Of a stretch of 64,000 nucleotides of DNA, positions 35,105 to 47,524 are shown piece after piece. Origin of the DNA: Liolophura sinensis (lineage: Eukaryota; Mollusca; Polyplacophora; Chitonida; Chitonidae); contig NC_088300.1 in assembly GCF_032854445.1 (NCBI RefSeq), positions 29,805,608 through 29,869,607 on the forward strand, written 5' to 3'. How positions within the stretch are numbered: position 1 is the stretch's first letter; each line of letters opens with the position of its first letter. Under the pieces are notes generated by a model. That model was not told where the DNA came from, did no database searches, and saw only the letters and a program-made list of their open reading frames with translations. The translations under genes and the position numbers were made by a program.

Positions 35105-36319
35105 AAAAAGAACAGATATGATAACTTTGAAGACCTTCCTTCCACTACATTTGTTTTTAAATTTATGTGTAAAACTGTAATTACTATCTGATTCATTGCT
35201 ATATGCGTTATAGTATATGCAGCATGTCTTTGCTTTCCCTTGAATTTTCTGAGCTCAGAGTCTTTTACAATTACATTTGCAGCACGGAAAGCACGCGTGC
35301 GAAAAACAAATCCACAGCATAACGCAGTCGCCCATTTTTGTTCATACGTATATACATGGGATATCAGGGATATCGTTCAATGTCTTAAATGGTTCTATAG
35401 GCTTAATATTTATCATTCCATACGTCACAACTATACGGCAATTATGATCTCACGTGAAATGTCTCAAACAACCAGAAAATTGTGCTTTGTTACCAGGCCT
35501 CTGTATATTAGCTTATATATACTTTATACTGCAGACTTATATGGGCTTCTACACTCTGCCTGATGCTAATGACATTTGATTTCATACACGGTGCGACGTA
35601 CTCGACCTGTTAGGGCAATCATTTATCGTGTCACTCATGATGGCTGTGGATTCAACTGTTATGAATATTTAATACAGCTTAACTACATGCTGCTGTGTCA
35701 TCTTATTCCAATTATGCGGCAAGCCGAACAGTGTTAAAATCGAACATCGAAAAACGTAGATAGGAAATACTTACCTCGATTTAACAGAAACGCCTTCCAA
35801 AGGCTCAAGCTTAAAATAAAGAATTGCATACTTCTTCAAGTGTTCCTTAAGATTTTCTTCTGAGAGAGAAAAAAGCGTTTTCCCACGAAAATATTTGCTG
35901 AGCACATAACAGCATGTTTCGCCCACGTTCTAATGCAAGCATATGGATGTTTGTGCAAGAAGGGATTGAAAAGATGACCACATGCTGTTATCTGTGCCTT
36001 ACACTTTAACACATGTTTATTACACATATATTTATACTTATATGTATCCGGTACAGCAAAGCGTACATGCACGTATGTCTATTTAAACGTACAACGGCTT
36101 CCACCAGGCGTGCTCCAAAGGAAGTATATGTATATCAGGTACACTGCTAAACAGATTGCCTAGATGTTCGCAAAAAGTAGTACTTTGGCCCCTATTTTAA
36201 CAAGTCGACGAAGCAGTGACACCAGAGTCGGTTAAAGTGCTTCGAAAATTCCGTACCGACATGTAATTCTGTCAAAAATCTTTGTTTCACTTCGAACTCT
36301 AAGTTCCATTGTCATAGTG
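35105..36319. other. Presumed 5' intron of Gremlin
   Basis: Follows from the acceptor at 35102 on the - strand. No upstream exon or promoter motif could be identified. Confidence 0.35.
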
Positions 36320-36650
36320 GGGCCTATTCAGTGGTAAGGTGGGTGATTCACATCCGCTTGTTCTCGAGGCAAGGGTTCAATCCCGGTCGTAGAGATGTAG
36401 GGAATTTATAAATTCCCACGCTATTCATTTTTTGTGATACTATGGTGACAATAATCGGTCGGCGACGCTTGAACACAGGGTTTGCATTTTCCCACGAATG
36501 TGACCCGCAAGTCTGTACGTCACACGTGAGAAATTTGACCAGTAACATACAAAGGTTTCTGGTCATTTTGGTTCCCTTCATCCTTATAGAAATGACCGTC
36601 ATTAGAAATATTCTTGAACGGGTTATAAACCACCAATCAAATCAAAAATC
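36320..36650 (+). mobile_element. SINE-D type element, full length
   Basis: The head holds a B-box-like 'gggttcaatcccgg'. The body contains 'gacccgcaagtctgtacgtc', and the tail is 'aaaccaccaatcaaatcaaa'. The head is tRNA-like but too diverged to name an amino acid. Confidence 0.72.
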
Positions 36651-38189
36651 AACATTGCTGTCTTATTCCAAACGGTTTACTTTCTTTAATAAGCATGGTA
36701 TTGCGTTAGCAGTATTGATACACACAGGATAAATACTATAGATTGACTTCATTTAGTTCACCGACAATTTGAAGAAAATGTTGTCGAATACTTGACCTTT
36801 CTAGTTTGGAGGTATTTAATTTAAGTCGCACTTTTCGTGAACTTTATTTGATGATTCACACGTATAAACTCTTTGCACTTCAAAGTATCACCCCACCCGT
36901 TTTCAGCGTGATACAGACGACATGCCGTTTTTCCCCATGTTAAGTTCCCAGCATTTTAGATAAGCGAGTGGGCCGTCGAACATAGGGCGTTCACAACATG
37001 CTGTGGTTATTGCTGGGACTGACACTGTCAATTAGGGTCGGGGTGACAGATAGCTTTACTATATATACATATACACGCACGCACATATGCATATAAACAG
37101 TATTTAAAGAGTCCTTTACAAAAGAAACACAATAAGCAACAAAAAGAAATGCACATCAAAGTTACTGCACAGCTTTGGCAGCATTTTTTCCGAACATACA
37201 TTTATTTCTTCTTCTTCGATCATATTACTTTTTCCCTATATACATAGGTATTCATATCTCAATCACAATATCCCTGTTCCAATATAACAAAATTGTACAA
37301 ATGTAAGGTTGTCTTCCATTTATTCTATCATTAAAATGTTGGTATAGACTTATTTGATGTTTCATATAGGTCAATTTCAGTACACCTATCTGGGATCTAA
37401 GGACATAATGAGGTAATGATGAGATCCACACTAAGCCAATCGATCGGGGACTGGTTGATGTGACGTAGTGGCCAGAGCGTCGGCCTCGTATACACAGGTA
37501 CGTGACGGGTTATAGCTTTATGGTCATGTGAGAACGATAACTCTAAAAGCTCTCTTGGCGCTGAACATAAAGGCTATGCACTCGTGGACCCTGTGTAGAT
37601 ATATAAGATTAGATTGGGCGTGTGCCTGGTGTCGTCGGCATGGTAATCTAGTGAGGCAGCATTATAAATGTGTCCGCTTTGGGTTCGGTTTGCCCAAACG
37701 ATCTTTAGCATGTATGATTAGGGGGAGAAATCTATAAACGATGAGGGTTCGAGCATTCTCATTTTTGTAAGTTACATGTTTAAGGAAAAGACAACAAGTA
37801 ATATAACCTGTGTTATTTCGGAAGAGAGGTGATAGACATTTTTGTTCTATGTGCTTGGTAACTCAGTAAATCAACTTTTTGAATCAGAAATTCTTACAAG
37901 GCCATGGATGCGCAATGTTAAAGTAACCGGAAACACAGTGTCGCATTCACTCGCACCCTGCATGCATATGGCCAAAAGGCAAAACAGGGTTTAGGTGTCG
38001 AAAGCAGAAACAGCTGCGTCTTCGGGTTATAGAAATAACTCGTGTCTGATTGGTTAAAACTGATAGCATGGCAGCTCTTTGATTGTCTCAATTTGTTGAC
38101 TTTGGACCACGATATTTCTATCATGCATCATCCAAAAGGTTATGCGGTTTAAACGTCCTGTTGGATATTTTATCGATGCATACATACAT
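36651..38189. other. No gene; one tRNA-like SINE scrap
   Basis: Around 37460-37510 'tagtggccagagcgtcggcc' resembles a SINE head. The rest is unassigned AT-rich sequence. Confidence 0.35.
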
Positions 38190-38262
38190 TTGATTTATTT
38201 ATTTGTTGGTGTTTTACGCTATACTCAAGAAGATTTCACTTGCACGGCGGCCTAATTGTAGG
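38190..38262 (-). mobile_element. SINE-A tail fragment
   Basis: Reverse 'ttggtgttttacgctatact' and 'agatttcacttgcacggcgg' only. Confidence 0.75.
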
Positions 38263-38698
38263 ACAATTGCCACCTTGGATTCGATTTACAATAAAGCTGT
38301 GACCAGTGGCTGGTGTAATGTCCATCTCATCGTATAGCGAATACATATATCCCACCATAGCAAATGCGCATTGATCAGTCTTAAGCTCACCACGTAAAAT
38401 CACAGAAAGCAATGTTGTGGGAACTTCTGCAAGTTGAATAACGTAAGTATGCGACATTTTCTCACCATTCGCGCTTGCCTCCCTTAATTTGCTCACGCTT
38501 GAATTCATTTTGGTCGTTGGGATTTTTATATGGTCGAGATAACGAGGTGGCGAGTGGAGGCTTTTGGCTTCCGTAGCAAAGCTACATTTTCATGAACCTT
38601 ACAGAGTACACAATGAGGTTGTTCCGAATATGATTTAGCGTGAAGTGGAAGTCACTGTTTATTTCTTAATTAGGCCGTTGGAGATAATAATCCAGAAA

Positions 38699-38820
38699 AT
38701 TTATTTACTTATTTACTTGGTTACTTTTTTAGGCTGTACTCATATATTCAGTTAGGCTGTACGGCGGTGGTCGGGTCTATGGGTGGAGAAGTCTGGGTGC
38801 ACCCCGGGGAAAAATCCAGA
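38699..38820 (-). mobile_element. SINE-A fragment, highly diverged
   Basis: Reverse 'aggctgtactcatatattca', 'tacggcggtggtcgg' and 'caccccggggaaaaatcc' keep the order of the SINE tail and body. Confidence 0.6.
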
Positions 38821-38944
38821 TTATATTCACAGAGATTATACATGTAGATATGCTACATATGTGGTGGTTTAACATCAAGTACATGAAGATAAAGACAGCC
38901 AATCTCCATGAGAATAGCTGGAGTTATGTGTCTACATGGTTAGT

Positions 38945-39180
38945 TGGGGCATCCGTGGCCATGGCTTTTAGCATGCCAGCTCGGCGCAATGACCCACCAG
39001 TCGCTGTGAGTGCTCATGCTGACTTTCTCTCTAGCCGTACGTGGGAGGCTCTTGCAACAGCCTGCGGATGGTCGTGGGTTTCCCTCGGGCTCTGTCAGGT
39101 TTTCTCAAAACATACTGCTGATGGACCTGCCCTCGAATAAGTGAAATATTCTTGAATACGACGTAAACCACAAGGAAATG
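38945..39180 (+). mobile_element. SINE-A copy, diverged
   Basis: Head 'ggggcatccgtggccatggc', body 'ctgcggatggtcgtgggttt' and tail 'tgaaatattcttgaatacga' are in order on the + strand. Confidence 0.82.
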
Positions 39181-39282
39181 AATAAATCAATCTATGTGGT
39201 TAGGAATATATGTTTATCTGGCGTTTAACTCATTCAGTTAAGCTTGCAGTTTATTTCCTTTGGATTTAACGTTCTTTCGGTC

Positions 39283-39351
39283 ATGATGCGCCACCGTTTA
39301 CTTGTTTTATTTTTGACTTGTTTATTTATCTTGCACGGGGATTGTTTGTTG
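39283..39351 (+). other. Signal-peptide-like open segment before a GT donor (possible first exon)
   Basis: ATG at 39283 starts MMRHRLLVLFLTCLFILHGD, a good signal-peptide profile, and the frame meets TTG|GTATGT at 39351 (phase 0). No following exon was found in the next 25 kb, and T-rich DNA readily produces hydrophobic codons, so this is a lead only. Confidence 0.2.
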
Positions 39352-40249
39352 GTATGTGTGTGTGGCGTGTGTGGGAGAGGTGTTTTGTTTTTGTGCAATT
39401 ACTACGTCCCAAAAAGAACTCACATACCTCAGTCGATGTTAATATTTTTTATTAAAACCGCTTTATACCGATATACTGTATAATTTCAGAATTTTTTTTG
39501 TTTTGTTCCTTTCCATTCTGCTTTATTAATTTATCTATTTACTTGTAAACATGGCAAGCAGCGAACGGTCCACCTCGTGGGTCACATGGCCGCGCTCTCG
39601 GGTATAAACTACACCTTATCGATCACTGAGACAGGGACAGTCCCTGCGTGAAGCGTCAGGCTTTATTACAAGTTAGACAACAGTGACGAAAAAGATTGAC
39701 GCACTGATTATCTGGAAGGTCTGAAGGCCAAACAACGTTTCATTAAGACGTACGGCCTGAACTCCCGCTGGACAGAGGGCTTCAGGTTGTTTTCATTCTG
39801 TGGTTGACCTTGTAGCTGTTGATGACATTTGGACTAAATGACAAACAGAATTATGTAACCTCTGTATTGATTAACTGTTTCACTGGAGTAACGTTCTTAA
39901 TTTAAGTCCATATCAGAAAAACGGTCTCCTTTCTGCGTATGTGCTTGCATACACGTGAACTATGGAACGCCGATATTCATTTTTAGCTGCCATATTTTAT
40001 GATTTAATATGAAACCCACAAAGCTTTGTTCCAAACGCAATGTATTACTCTAACTGGCTGTGTAAACAGGCCGCATAACATTAAAAAACATGTGTTATTT
40101 AGTAACACCTAACCCTGCTACGTTACCTTCTCATATCAATGGAGGGTATACTAGGCTATAAACCAGCAATATGGCTGGTCTAACTACTTCAGTTCAACTT
40201 CCGACATCTACCTTTTTAGTCAGCCGATGACTGTCAGAATATCAAATAA

Positions 40250-40690
40250 GGAGATATTATGAAAGCCATCGTTGCATCATCGCCTAACGAAGCAATGGCA
40301 CGAAGTGATGGGACGATGACCATGGCTTCAGGTCATCACATCGTGCCATGGCTTTGAAAAATTCTAAGGTGACCAAAGCGGTGTCTTTATTTTCTTTTTC
40401 CGGCACTTGCGTTTTGTCGAAACAGTGACACACAGGAAACGGGACTGGAAATAAAATACCACAATGTACCAGTAATACCATGAGTGTCAAAAGACCGCTG
40501 ATGCGGTGGTACAAAGCAATAGCTAGATCAATAGTACGGACAGACATGAAGCGACGGTACGAAGCGATGCATGGTTCTCGTGCGATCGGTTCAAATCTTC
40601 GTCTCCTGGCTTCGTGTCACGACTCTGTAGACTCGTACAATTGTCTCATCGCTTCGTACTATCGGCAGGCCTACAGCTATGAAACAATGG
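40250..40690. repeat. Degenerate GAAGCGATGG-type repeat with inverted halves
   Basis: 'acgaagtgatgggacgatg', 'ggtacgaagcgatgcatgg' and, reversed, 'catcgcttcgtac' recur across the stretch. The last two can pair as a hairpin (about 40555-40575 with 40648-40662). Confidence 0.4.
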
Positions 40691-41057
40691 TAGCATGATT
40701 TAGCATATTGAATTGGTATGTTTCATACGAGCACCTATGATTGGTAGAATTTGGATGTACTGGTGTGATGGGAAAACTGGTAAACTTTCTTGTGAGGTTA
40801 ATTACTTTTGAAGATCGATATGCTTTAATACTGGAATTAAGAACAGGTGCCTACCGTCAAGGCAAGTAAATCCTCGAAAAGAGAAGTAACCTATGTTCAA
40901 CTAAAACACCGAATACATGCCATGCGAGTAATCTGCTACCAGGATAAATTTATTATGAAACATCAAGTAATGTAGCCGATAAAGAACCATCACAGGCTAT
41001 GATGATATTAGAGCGGGCGGTTTTAACAATGATTGATGTCCACGCCATGAAGGTTTC

Positions 41058-41185
41058 CGTTCCGGGAAGGCCGTACGCGAGAAGGTCATCCAGCAACCTG
41101 CGGAGAGTCTTGGGTTTCCTCTCAATATAATGCTGGCCGCCAGTGAAATATTCTTGAGTACGGCGCACAACACCAATAAATCAAT
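41058..41185 (+). mobile_element. SINE-A copy, 5' truncated
   Basis: 'ggccgtacgcgagaaggtc', 'agcaacctgcggagagtct' and 'tattcttgagtacggcgcac' match the body and tail. A small deletion removed the 'cgtcgtata' block. Confidence 0.85.
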
Positions 41186-41904
41186 GTTTCAGGTAGTTGA
41201 CCGTCATGCGAAGTCCTTTTAATTCCACAGTGGTCTTTCATAATTAGCACAATATCTGAACTTTGCCTTTACGTATGTATAGCCTGACTGAAGAACCACA
41301 AACCATGAGTGTCTCATTTCTTTAATATCAATTATGAATACAAAATATGCATGATTTCCCTACTTGTTGAACAACAAATCGAAAGTCACCTTCAGTCTCA
41401 AGGACATTTTAAATAATTATACAACGCTGTGACATTTACCTGTTGCAACATCGTTCGGTGGCGTGGAATAAATTAGGGCCCGGTTAAACTGACATGTAAA
41501 TTGTTGAAATGGTATGTTTTGGAACAGCTCGCAAGCTGTCTATATTACATGTACATGTATTTCTTTGTTCTTTTATGCTCTCAATAAAATAACTAGCAAT
41601 CTATCCAAACGATGTTTATTTATTAAACAAAGCGGAAATACAAGGAACGTTTTGAGCCAGAATTCGACATTCAGGTCTTATCGCTAAATCAATATGGCTA
41701 CATCTGGGTTTATAGGTTAAATGTAAAACTGACCTCTTGCAAAGTTTAACAAAATGATTTCTTTTACAAGAGCTATTTTAACTGGATGGCATCTGCATTG
41801 ACTTTTTCTGTTGGTGAACAATGTTTAGCTATCACAATGTCAATGCATCTTATTTCTCTACTAGACCAGTGGCGCCTAATCAATTGCAATTAACATCACT
41901 GTAT

Positions 41905-42125
41905 TTTTTTTTACCTAATTCTGCTTAGGCCATGGCACTAGGAGCCGTGAAAATTGCTACTATTTATGCTTTATGCATTTACATGAACAGTTAGAATAAA
42001 ACCCTGACTGAGGTAAACTGACAAGAAGCCGTATTTCGCTGGTTAGGCGTGACCATTTGCCAGCTACCACACTGTCGTCACTGCTCTCGTTTTACTCTCT
42101 ATGCTGTACGTCTTGAATTATGTTC
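41905..42125 (+). repeat. Dispersed repeat R1, longest copy
   Basis: Shared blocks in order are 'ttacctaattctgcttaggcc', 'tgcatttacatgaacagtta', 'ctgaggtaaactgacaagaa', 'gtgaccatttgccagctacc' and 'cactgtcgtcactgctct'. The same order recurs at 45655, 52985 and 58470. There is no coding frame and no SINE-like head. Confidence 0.75.
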
Positions 42126-42454
42126 TGCTACCGGTTGTTGAATCTTCGTGGCACGCAAAACACGCCATATCTTCAAAGGGACAAATTCAAGTACTGTGTC
42201 GAAGAGCAACCATAAAATTTGTTTAAATGCAACTTAGCACATAAGAGTACTATTGAAAGAAGCACGAAAACAAAGGTCAGTATGTTGATACAAGGTTTGG
42301 AAATGTTTGGAATGACAATCCTTGTATTCTACGGTCATATTCTGCTTTGAGCTTACCCGTTCGACAGTCACCTGGCCGCAGACATTCTAGATTCGCATGA
42401 TTCCTCTGTTCTCAAGGCTAAGACTGGGATGATATTCGAATCTACGTTAGTGTG

Positions 42455-42545
42455 TAACCCGAGGGCAGAGTTCTTGTTTCAGCCGTGTCTAACTCGAGGG
42501 TGGAATTCTTGTGTCAGCTGAGTAACCCGAGGGCAGAGTTCTTGT
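42455..42545. repeat. Short tandem repeat, three units of about 33 bp
   Basis: 'gtaacccgagggcagagttc' occurs at both ends, with a diverged 'taactcgagggtggaattc' unit between. Confidence 0.75.
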
Positions 42546-43479
42546 ATTATCTAATGCAAATGCATAAGCACAAAAAAAACATAAAAGGCGTTTTATTTTA
42601 AATATAGTGCTTGTTGCATTCCGTGCTAACATCGGAGAACAGGTTTTGTATGTTGAAGACAACTGCTTTCCATTAATATTGCCTAGAAATCTTTTGAAGT
42701 ACGTCACACATTCGAACGTTCGCTGGTAACATGTCAAAAGGTGGGTGTTCCACCCTGGTGAAAAGGCTTCTTCTATACATTATCCACAAACCTGATATAC
42801 ACAGCATAAGGAAAATCACTGCAACAAAACAAATGTCCATAAATCTGTGTATAATATCAGATGAACTGTTTTATAAGTTTGGTTGCATATAAATATTAAT
42901 TTTACATGAATAAATTCAATAGAAATATAAGTTAAAAATGCCTGAGAAAGTACAAACGGAGATACATTAGGAGAAACTCTCAGCAGTTTTCAATGATGTT
43001 GGAAAGGAAAAAGGAATGCTCTAGGCGTGTAAATGCAACCCGTTAATATCCAAAGCATGAAATCTGATAATGATAATGTACAAGGTGCCATTAGTCAAAA
43101 TTTATATCTCAGGTGCCTTTTGGTTGTAACGGTTTATACAACCATCACAGCGACTTTATTCTACAACCATGTACACCCCCTTTGCCCAGGAGACACATGC
43201 TATAAGATTGCTATATGAGGCCAATGAATGTCGTCCGGAAACCACTCGAGATATACATCTTGACGTATTGGGTACGTTCGAACACACCACGATACTAATT
43301 ACTGGCTTCCGGGGAGACTATAATTGCCCACAATGATGCCCCAAAAGTTAAAAAAAAAAAATGAAAAAAACCTAATAACATCTTAATTACTGTTCCAAGA
43401 TGGTGAGTTTCAGGTGGTTCGGACGCGTGTAACCAATGGTTAAGGAGGACAGAGGGAACACTGATGTGTTTTGTCCTCG

Positions 43480-43695
43480 ATATAAGGCTCACCAGGGAAG
43501 CTTGGCATGACCGAGGGGTCAAGGTTCTTGGCTTTCCTTTACTAGGACACAGGAGGTGGGGTTTCAATCCCGGCCTTGGACAGGAAATTTGTGGATTACT
43601 CTGCCCTCATTGTTGGTGGGGTCTTGGTGATTATAAGCCATCCAGTACTCAGTAAGTATGACCATTCTTCAGTTTGGTGCTAAAAACAATAAAAC
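43480..43695 (+). mobile_element. tRNA-related SINE copy (SINE-D-like)
   Basis: B-box-like 'ggggtttcaatcccgg' is followed by 'attgttggtggggtcttgg' and a tail 'tggtgctaaaaacaataaaa'. Confidence 0.55.
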
Positions 43696-43784
43696 GAACT
43701 AGATGAGGGTGCGTTTCCATTCTCCGGCGGCTTTGCTCTCATTGTACACATATGTTATCTTCTTTGGTCTGACAAAATTCGCTT

Positions 43785-43960
43785 TTTTTATGCGTCGATA
43801 TTCATATACCAGCCGTCAACCAAAATTCAGTGATGCCAGAAAGATGCGAGAAATGTTCTAGGCGGATGAGTGATAAATATATAAAATGTCGATAATAAAA
43901 TATTCATCTCAGTCTGGCTTTGATTGTAACTGTTCCGGTATGGCGATCTAATTCGATCTA
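43785..43960 (+). repeat. Dispersed repeat R2
   Basis: 'ccgtcaaccaaaatt', 'gatgccagaaag', 'tctaggcg' and 'atctcagtctggctttgatt' then 'gtaactgtt' recur at 42940-43140, 46630-46850 and 47205-47420 in diverged form. Confidence 0.45.
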
Positions 43961-44337
43961 ATGAACATACAGCTTCTATCTTTGGTTAAGCGGAATCAGT
44001 CACATTTGCACCTTTCCACGTGGGATACTTGGTTTGTTATAACGAACAAAGGTATCAAACTATCCGAAATATATTGATAACATATTTGTTGTTATGGTTT
44101 ATGTAGGTTGTAGGACGCACTTAAGCATTGGTTATCGTACTTTGTATTTGTGATCATCATTTGTCTATACTAATTGTATGACTCTTAATTTGGCTCTGGA
44201 TCTAAGAAAACCTAAAAAGTTAGAATTCCTTTATGACGAACCATTTCGCCCGTAAACAAACCAAGGTAGTTTCGTAGCTTCGATAAAATACAAAGGATAT
44301 GAATTATATAATTGTGTCGGAAATAATGAATTATAAG

Positions 44338-44522
44338 GTTTATTTATCTATTTAGTTGAATAATGTTTCACGCCGTGCTCAAGCATAGTTCACCTATATA
44401 ACGGCGGCTAACATTAGGCTAAACCGGGCAGAGCCCCGGGGAAACCCACGACCATCCGCAGATTGCTGGAAGACCTTCACACGTATGGCCGTAGAGGAAG
44501 CCAGCATAAACTGGACTTGCAT
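44338..44522 (-). mobile_element. SINE-A copy, 5' truncated
   Basis: Reverse tail 'gtttcacgccgtgctcaagc', body 'cgggcagagccccgggg' and 'gaggaagccagcataaactg'. Confidence 0.86.
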
Positions 44523-44670
44523 TATAAGACAATAGATTAACGACAACAGGCGTTAAAATGATATACGCAGAGGATGATCTTTGTCTTTATCCAGACTGGT
44601 ATGGAGTAATTGATCTGATATGAAACTTGCATGAAGATGAATGTTGTATTTCATCGTGGTGCTTCATTAA

Positions 44671-44692
44671 CGCATGCATGCATGCATGCATA
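44671..44692. repeat. (GCAT)n microsatellite
   Basis: Four and a half tandem GCAT/TGCA units, self-complementary. Confidence 0.9.
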
Positions 44693-45479
44693 ATACTCTT
44701 TATTTAATGTCATTCAGGCTATAAGGCTTGTGCAATACTACCATTTATGCATTGTCACGATCAATTAGAACCAAAGCCGAGACAGAAGTGAAATTGCCAA
44801 AATTGCTTCTGATAGCCTGCCAATTATACCCCTTGTCAATTTTTCTTCGATTCGACTCATTTCGGCTTGCGTAATTGAATTATTTTTAATATAAAAGGTC
44901 CAGGCGCCTGGAGGATGATAATACTCCACCAGCAAAACACCAATTAAATAAACATACATGACAAGAGTCTTGAATTCTCAGCTTAGAACCTTAGAAGTCT
45001 TTTTAGGGGGATGGCTTGGTGGAGATAGCAAAGCTTATCGAGACTGGAAAGACAGCTCTGTTAAAGGCAGGAAAACAAGTTTATTATATAAGTCGGGTGT
45101 CATAAAGCCTGTATATACGAACGAAATCGCTTGTATTGTTGAACATAAATATTTGTCTGAGAAATGGTTGATCTTGTGAAGCCAATATACAGGCTTCAAG
45201 GTATTTTACAGTCTCGACTCCATTTGATGATAGCGAATGAGAGCCCGGTCTAGTCAACCTAGTTGCACAACAAAAGCCCACAGCGACTATGTCTCAGGGG
45301 AATAATTTTCCAGACGTTTCTAATGCATTACTAGGAAACAGTCGTAATTCCAGAAAGACGACGTCATTGTCAAGATTCAACCCGTCAAATCCGGCCTCTG
45401 GGGAATTTAATTAGTTAGGGTTTTATTCTAACTGCATGTTCATCTAGACAGATCTATAAACGACAGTCCAACTCTACGT

Positions 45480-45640
45480 TGTAGTTTAGAGAAGTGGTGT
45501 AGCAGTTGCCTACACTAAAATCTAATGTAAGCAACGGTCCTTCACTACACTGTAATATAGGAAAGTGATGTAAGCAGATGTCAACACTCAAATGTGGTTT
45601 AAGCAGCAGTCCTATACTACCCGTGAAAGATTGCCTCTTG
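45480..45640. repeat. Diverged tandem duplication, unit of about 60 bp
   Basis: 'ttgtagtttagagaagtgg' with 'gtagcagttgcctacact' is repeated as 'ctgtaatataggaaagtgat' with 'gtaagcagatgtcaacact', followed by a partial third unit. Confidence 0.5.
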
Positions 45641-45654
45641 TCAATTTATCTCAG

Positions 45655-45860
45655 TCAGGACTTTTTTGTGACTGTTCATGTAAATGCATAATACATGGAA
45701 CACCAGCAGAATCCTGGTTTATGCAATATAAATGACTAGCTAAAACCATAACTGAGGTAAACTGATAAAGAGGCCGGATTTCAAAGGTTGCCTGCGACAT
45801 TTGCCAACTATCACGCTGTCGTTGTTGCTCTGGTTTTATTCTCCTGCAATCTGTTGTATT
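45655..45860 (+). repeat. Dispersed repeat R1 copy
   Basis: 'catgtaaatgcataatacat', 'ataactgaggtaaactgata' and 'cacgctgtcgttgttgctct' match the 41.9 kb copy. Confidence 0.68.
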
Positions 45861-46873
45861 GGACTTGGAGACTAACTAAATAATTTAATAAGTGGCTCAT
45901 GGAATTTTGTGAGGTCCAGTTATGCAGTCCAACGTTCCTTGAACACTACTTGTCTTCTACGAACGTGACATGGACGTCTGTGCGATTCACAGAGAGCGTT
46001 GATAATGAAAACTGACCCTTCTAGTATGGATTCCATCCTGACGTAGATGTTTATTAAGAACCTGTCATCATCAGTTTAAATTAATATAAATAGCTGTATT
46101 AGCATGAAGATTTGCAATTAAAGTGTTTACTTTGTTACATTAATGACAACACATGAGCCGCGTGACATTAAATGTAATTAAATGCTATTATTTGTAAATT
46201 TTTATTTTCTTGTAAACTTAATGTCTGTTTGAACAGTTTTCACTTAAACAGCTACTGTCATTTTTTGGGGGGTGGGGTGGACTAAAACCGGAGTGCTCGG
46301 CGTAAACCATCTACCTTTGTGAAGTTACTGATACTTGCGAACCATCGATTAAGTGGAAAATTCTTGACGTTAAACAATACTCCGTAATGACTATCTTGCT
46401 ACACTTCTTATTCTATATCAATAAACAAATCTGACACTGGCGTCTCAATTTTGTTTTTAATTGCCTTGGCCATTTACAGAGCAGTTTAGACCACTCTATC
46501 ATCATCAGACCTGTGATGGATCAGTAGATATACGTATACTTCGTGATACATCTCTCCAAATATTCAAATGAAACAGTTGATTAAAGTGTTTGTCTTATTG
46601 AAAAATATACATTGTCATTTTTTTGTAATCTACGGGGTTCGACATTCGTATACCCACGGTAAACCATGAAGAAGCGATGAAGCCATCAGTTTTCAATGAT
46701 GCAATGGAGTCACCTTGCTTTCTAGACATGAATTCCGAGTCAAAATTTAAGTTGGTAGTCAGTGAATAATTTCCTGGTCGCTTATAAATATAGGTATCTC
46801 AGTCGCGATTTGATTGCAACTGTTCATATCAACAGTATCTTGCTTTAACTAAGCCTCAAAACAGACATTAACC

Positions 46874-47196
46874 GGACCCGATAGTTCAGTTAGTAGAGGG
46901 TCCACTTTGGGTGCTAGATCCAGAGTCTATGCGAGTTGGGTCACACTTAAGAACTTGGCGTTCAGAGTTAAGAGGATAGTGGAACGACTGGTTGACCCGT
47001 ATCAGTTTAATGGAACCAGTGGGGCTGGTTACTTGCCTTCGGTAAGTCATCTCAGTGAAGCAGCACTAGATAATAGAGCAGTGGAAGTCTGTCCTGCTAC
47101 ACGGAGGTACATTACATGCGCTCTAAAGACTCCTTCGCATTATGACTGAGAAATTGTTAAGTGCGACGGGAAACCCCAAGCACTCACTCACTCAAA
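46874..47196 (+). mobile_element. SINE-B, full length
   Basis: tRNA-like head 'gatagttcagttagtagagg', body 'ttacttgccttcggtaagtc' and 'ggaggtacattacatgcgct'. The tail 'gttaagtgcgacgggaaacc' then 'ccaagcactcactcactc' is shared with SINE-C. Its 3' half is repeated at 62922-63071. Confidence 0.85.
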
Positions 47197-47439
47197 CCAA
47201 ACATTTATGTTCCAACCGTCAACCAAAATGAACGTAATAAATCATATCTTATATAAATGTTATATCACTATTGATATAGAGAACTCGTAACAGATGAGTA
47301 TGTTCTGAGATCAAAACAAACTAACAATGTACTGGAAGTGTGAAATAAATGTAGTGTCAGTAAAGCCTTGATTTTGGAAAGGAAAAGACAAATGAACTAG
47401 GCACTGTCTGAGATGCAATAGGCAGGTAAGATTTATTGT

Positions 47440-47490
47440 ATTTATTTTACTTCATTGGTGTTTTATGCCGTTCTCAATAAAGCATGTTCA
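47440..47490 (-). mobile_element. SINE-A tail fragment
   Basis: Reverse 'attggtgttttatgccgttc' then 'tcaataaagcatgttcaac'. The duplicate is at about 63317-63367. Confidence 0.55.
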
Positions 47491-47494
47491 ACTT

Positions 47495-47524
47495 AAGTGT
47501 TTAAGTGTTTCAACTTAAACACTT
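47495..47524. repeat. Perfect 12-bp hairpin
   Basis: AAGTGTTTAAGT, loop GTTTCA, ACTTAAACACTT. It is kept unchanged in the duplicate at 63372-63401. It may be a remnant of a transposon end; function unknown. Confidence 0.85.

Noticed and set aside
36348-36602. Overlapping open frames on both strands
   Set aside because: They lie within a SINE-D copy.
40284-40698. Overlapping open frames on both strands (87 and 72 codons)
   Set aside because: Explained by degenerate GAAGCGATGG-type repeat; no motif in either frame.
46907-47149. Open frame of 80 codons
   Set aside because: Translation of SINE-B; the same residues appear inverted at 20268-20489.
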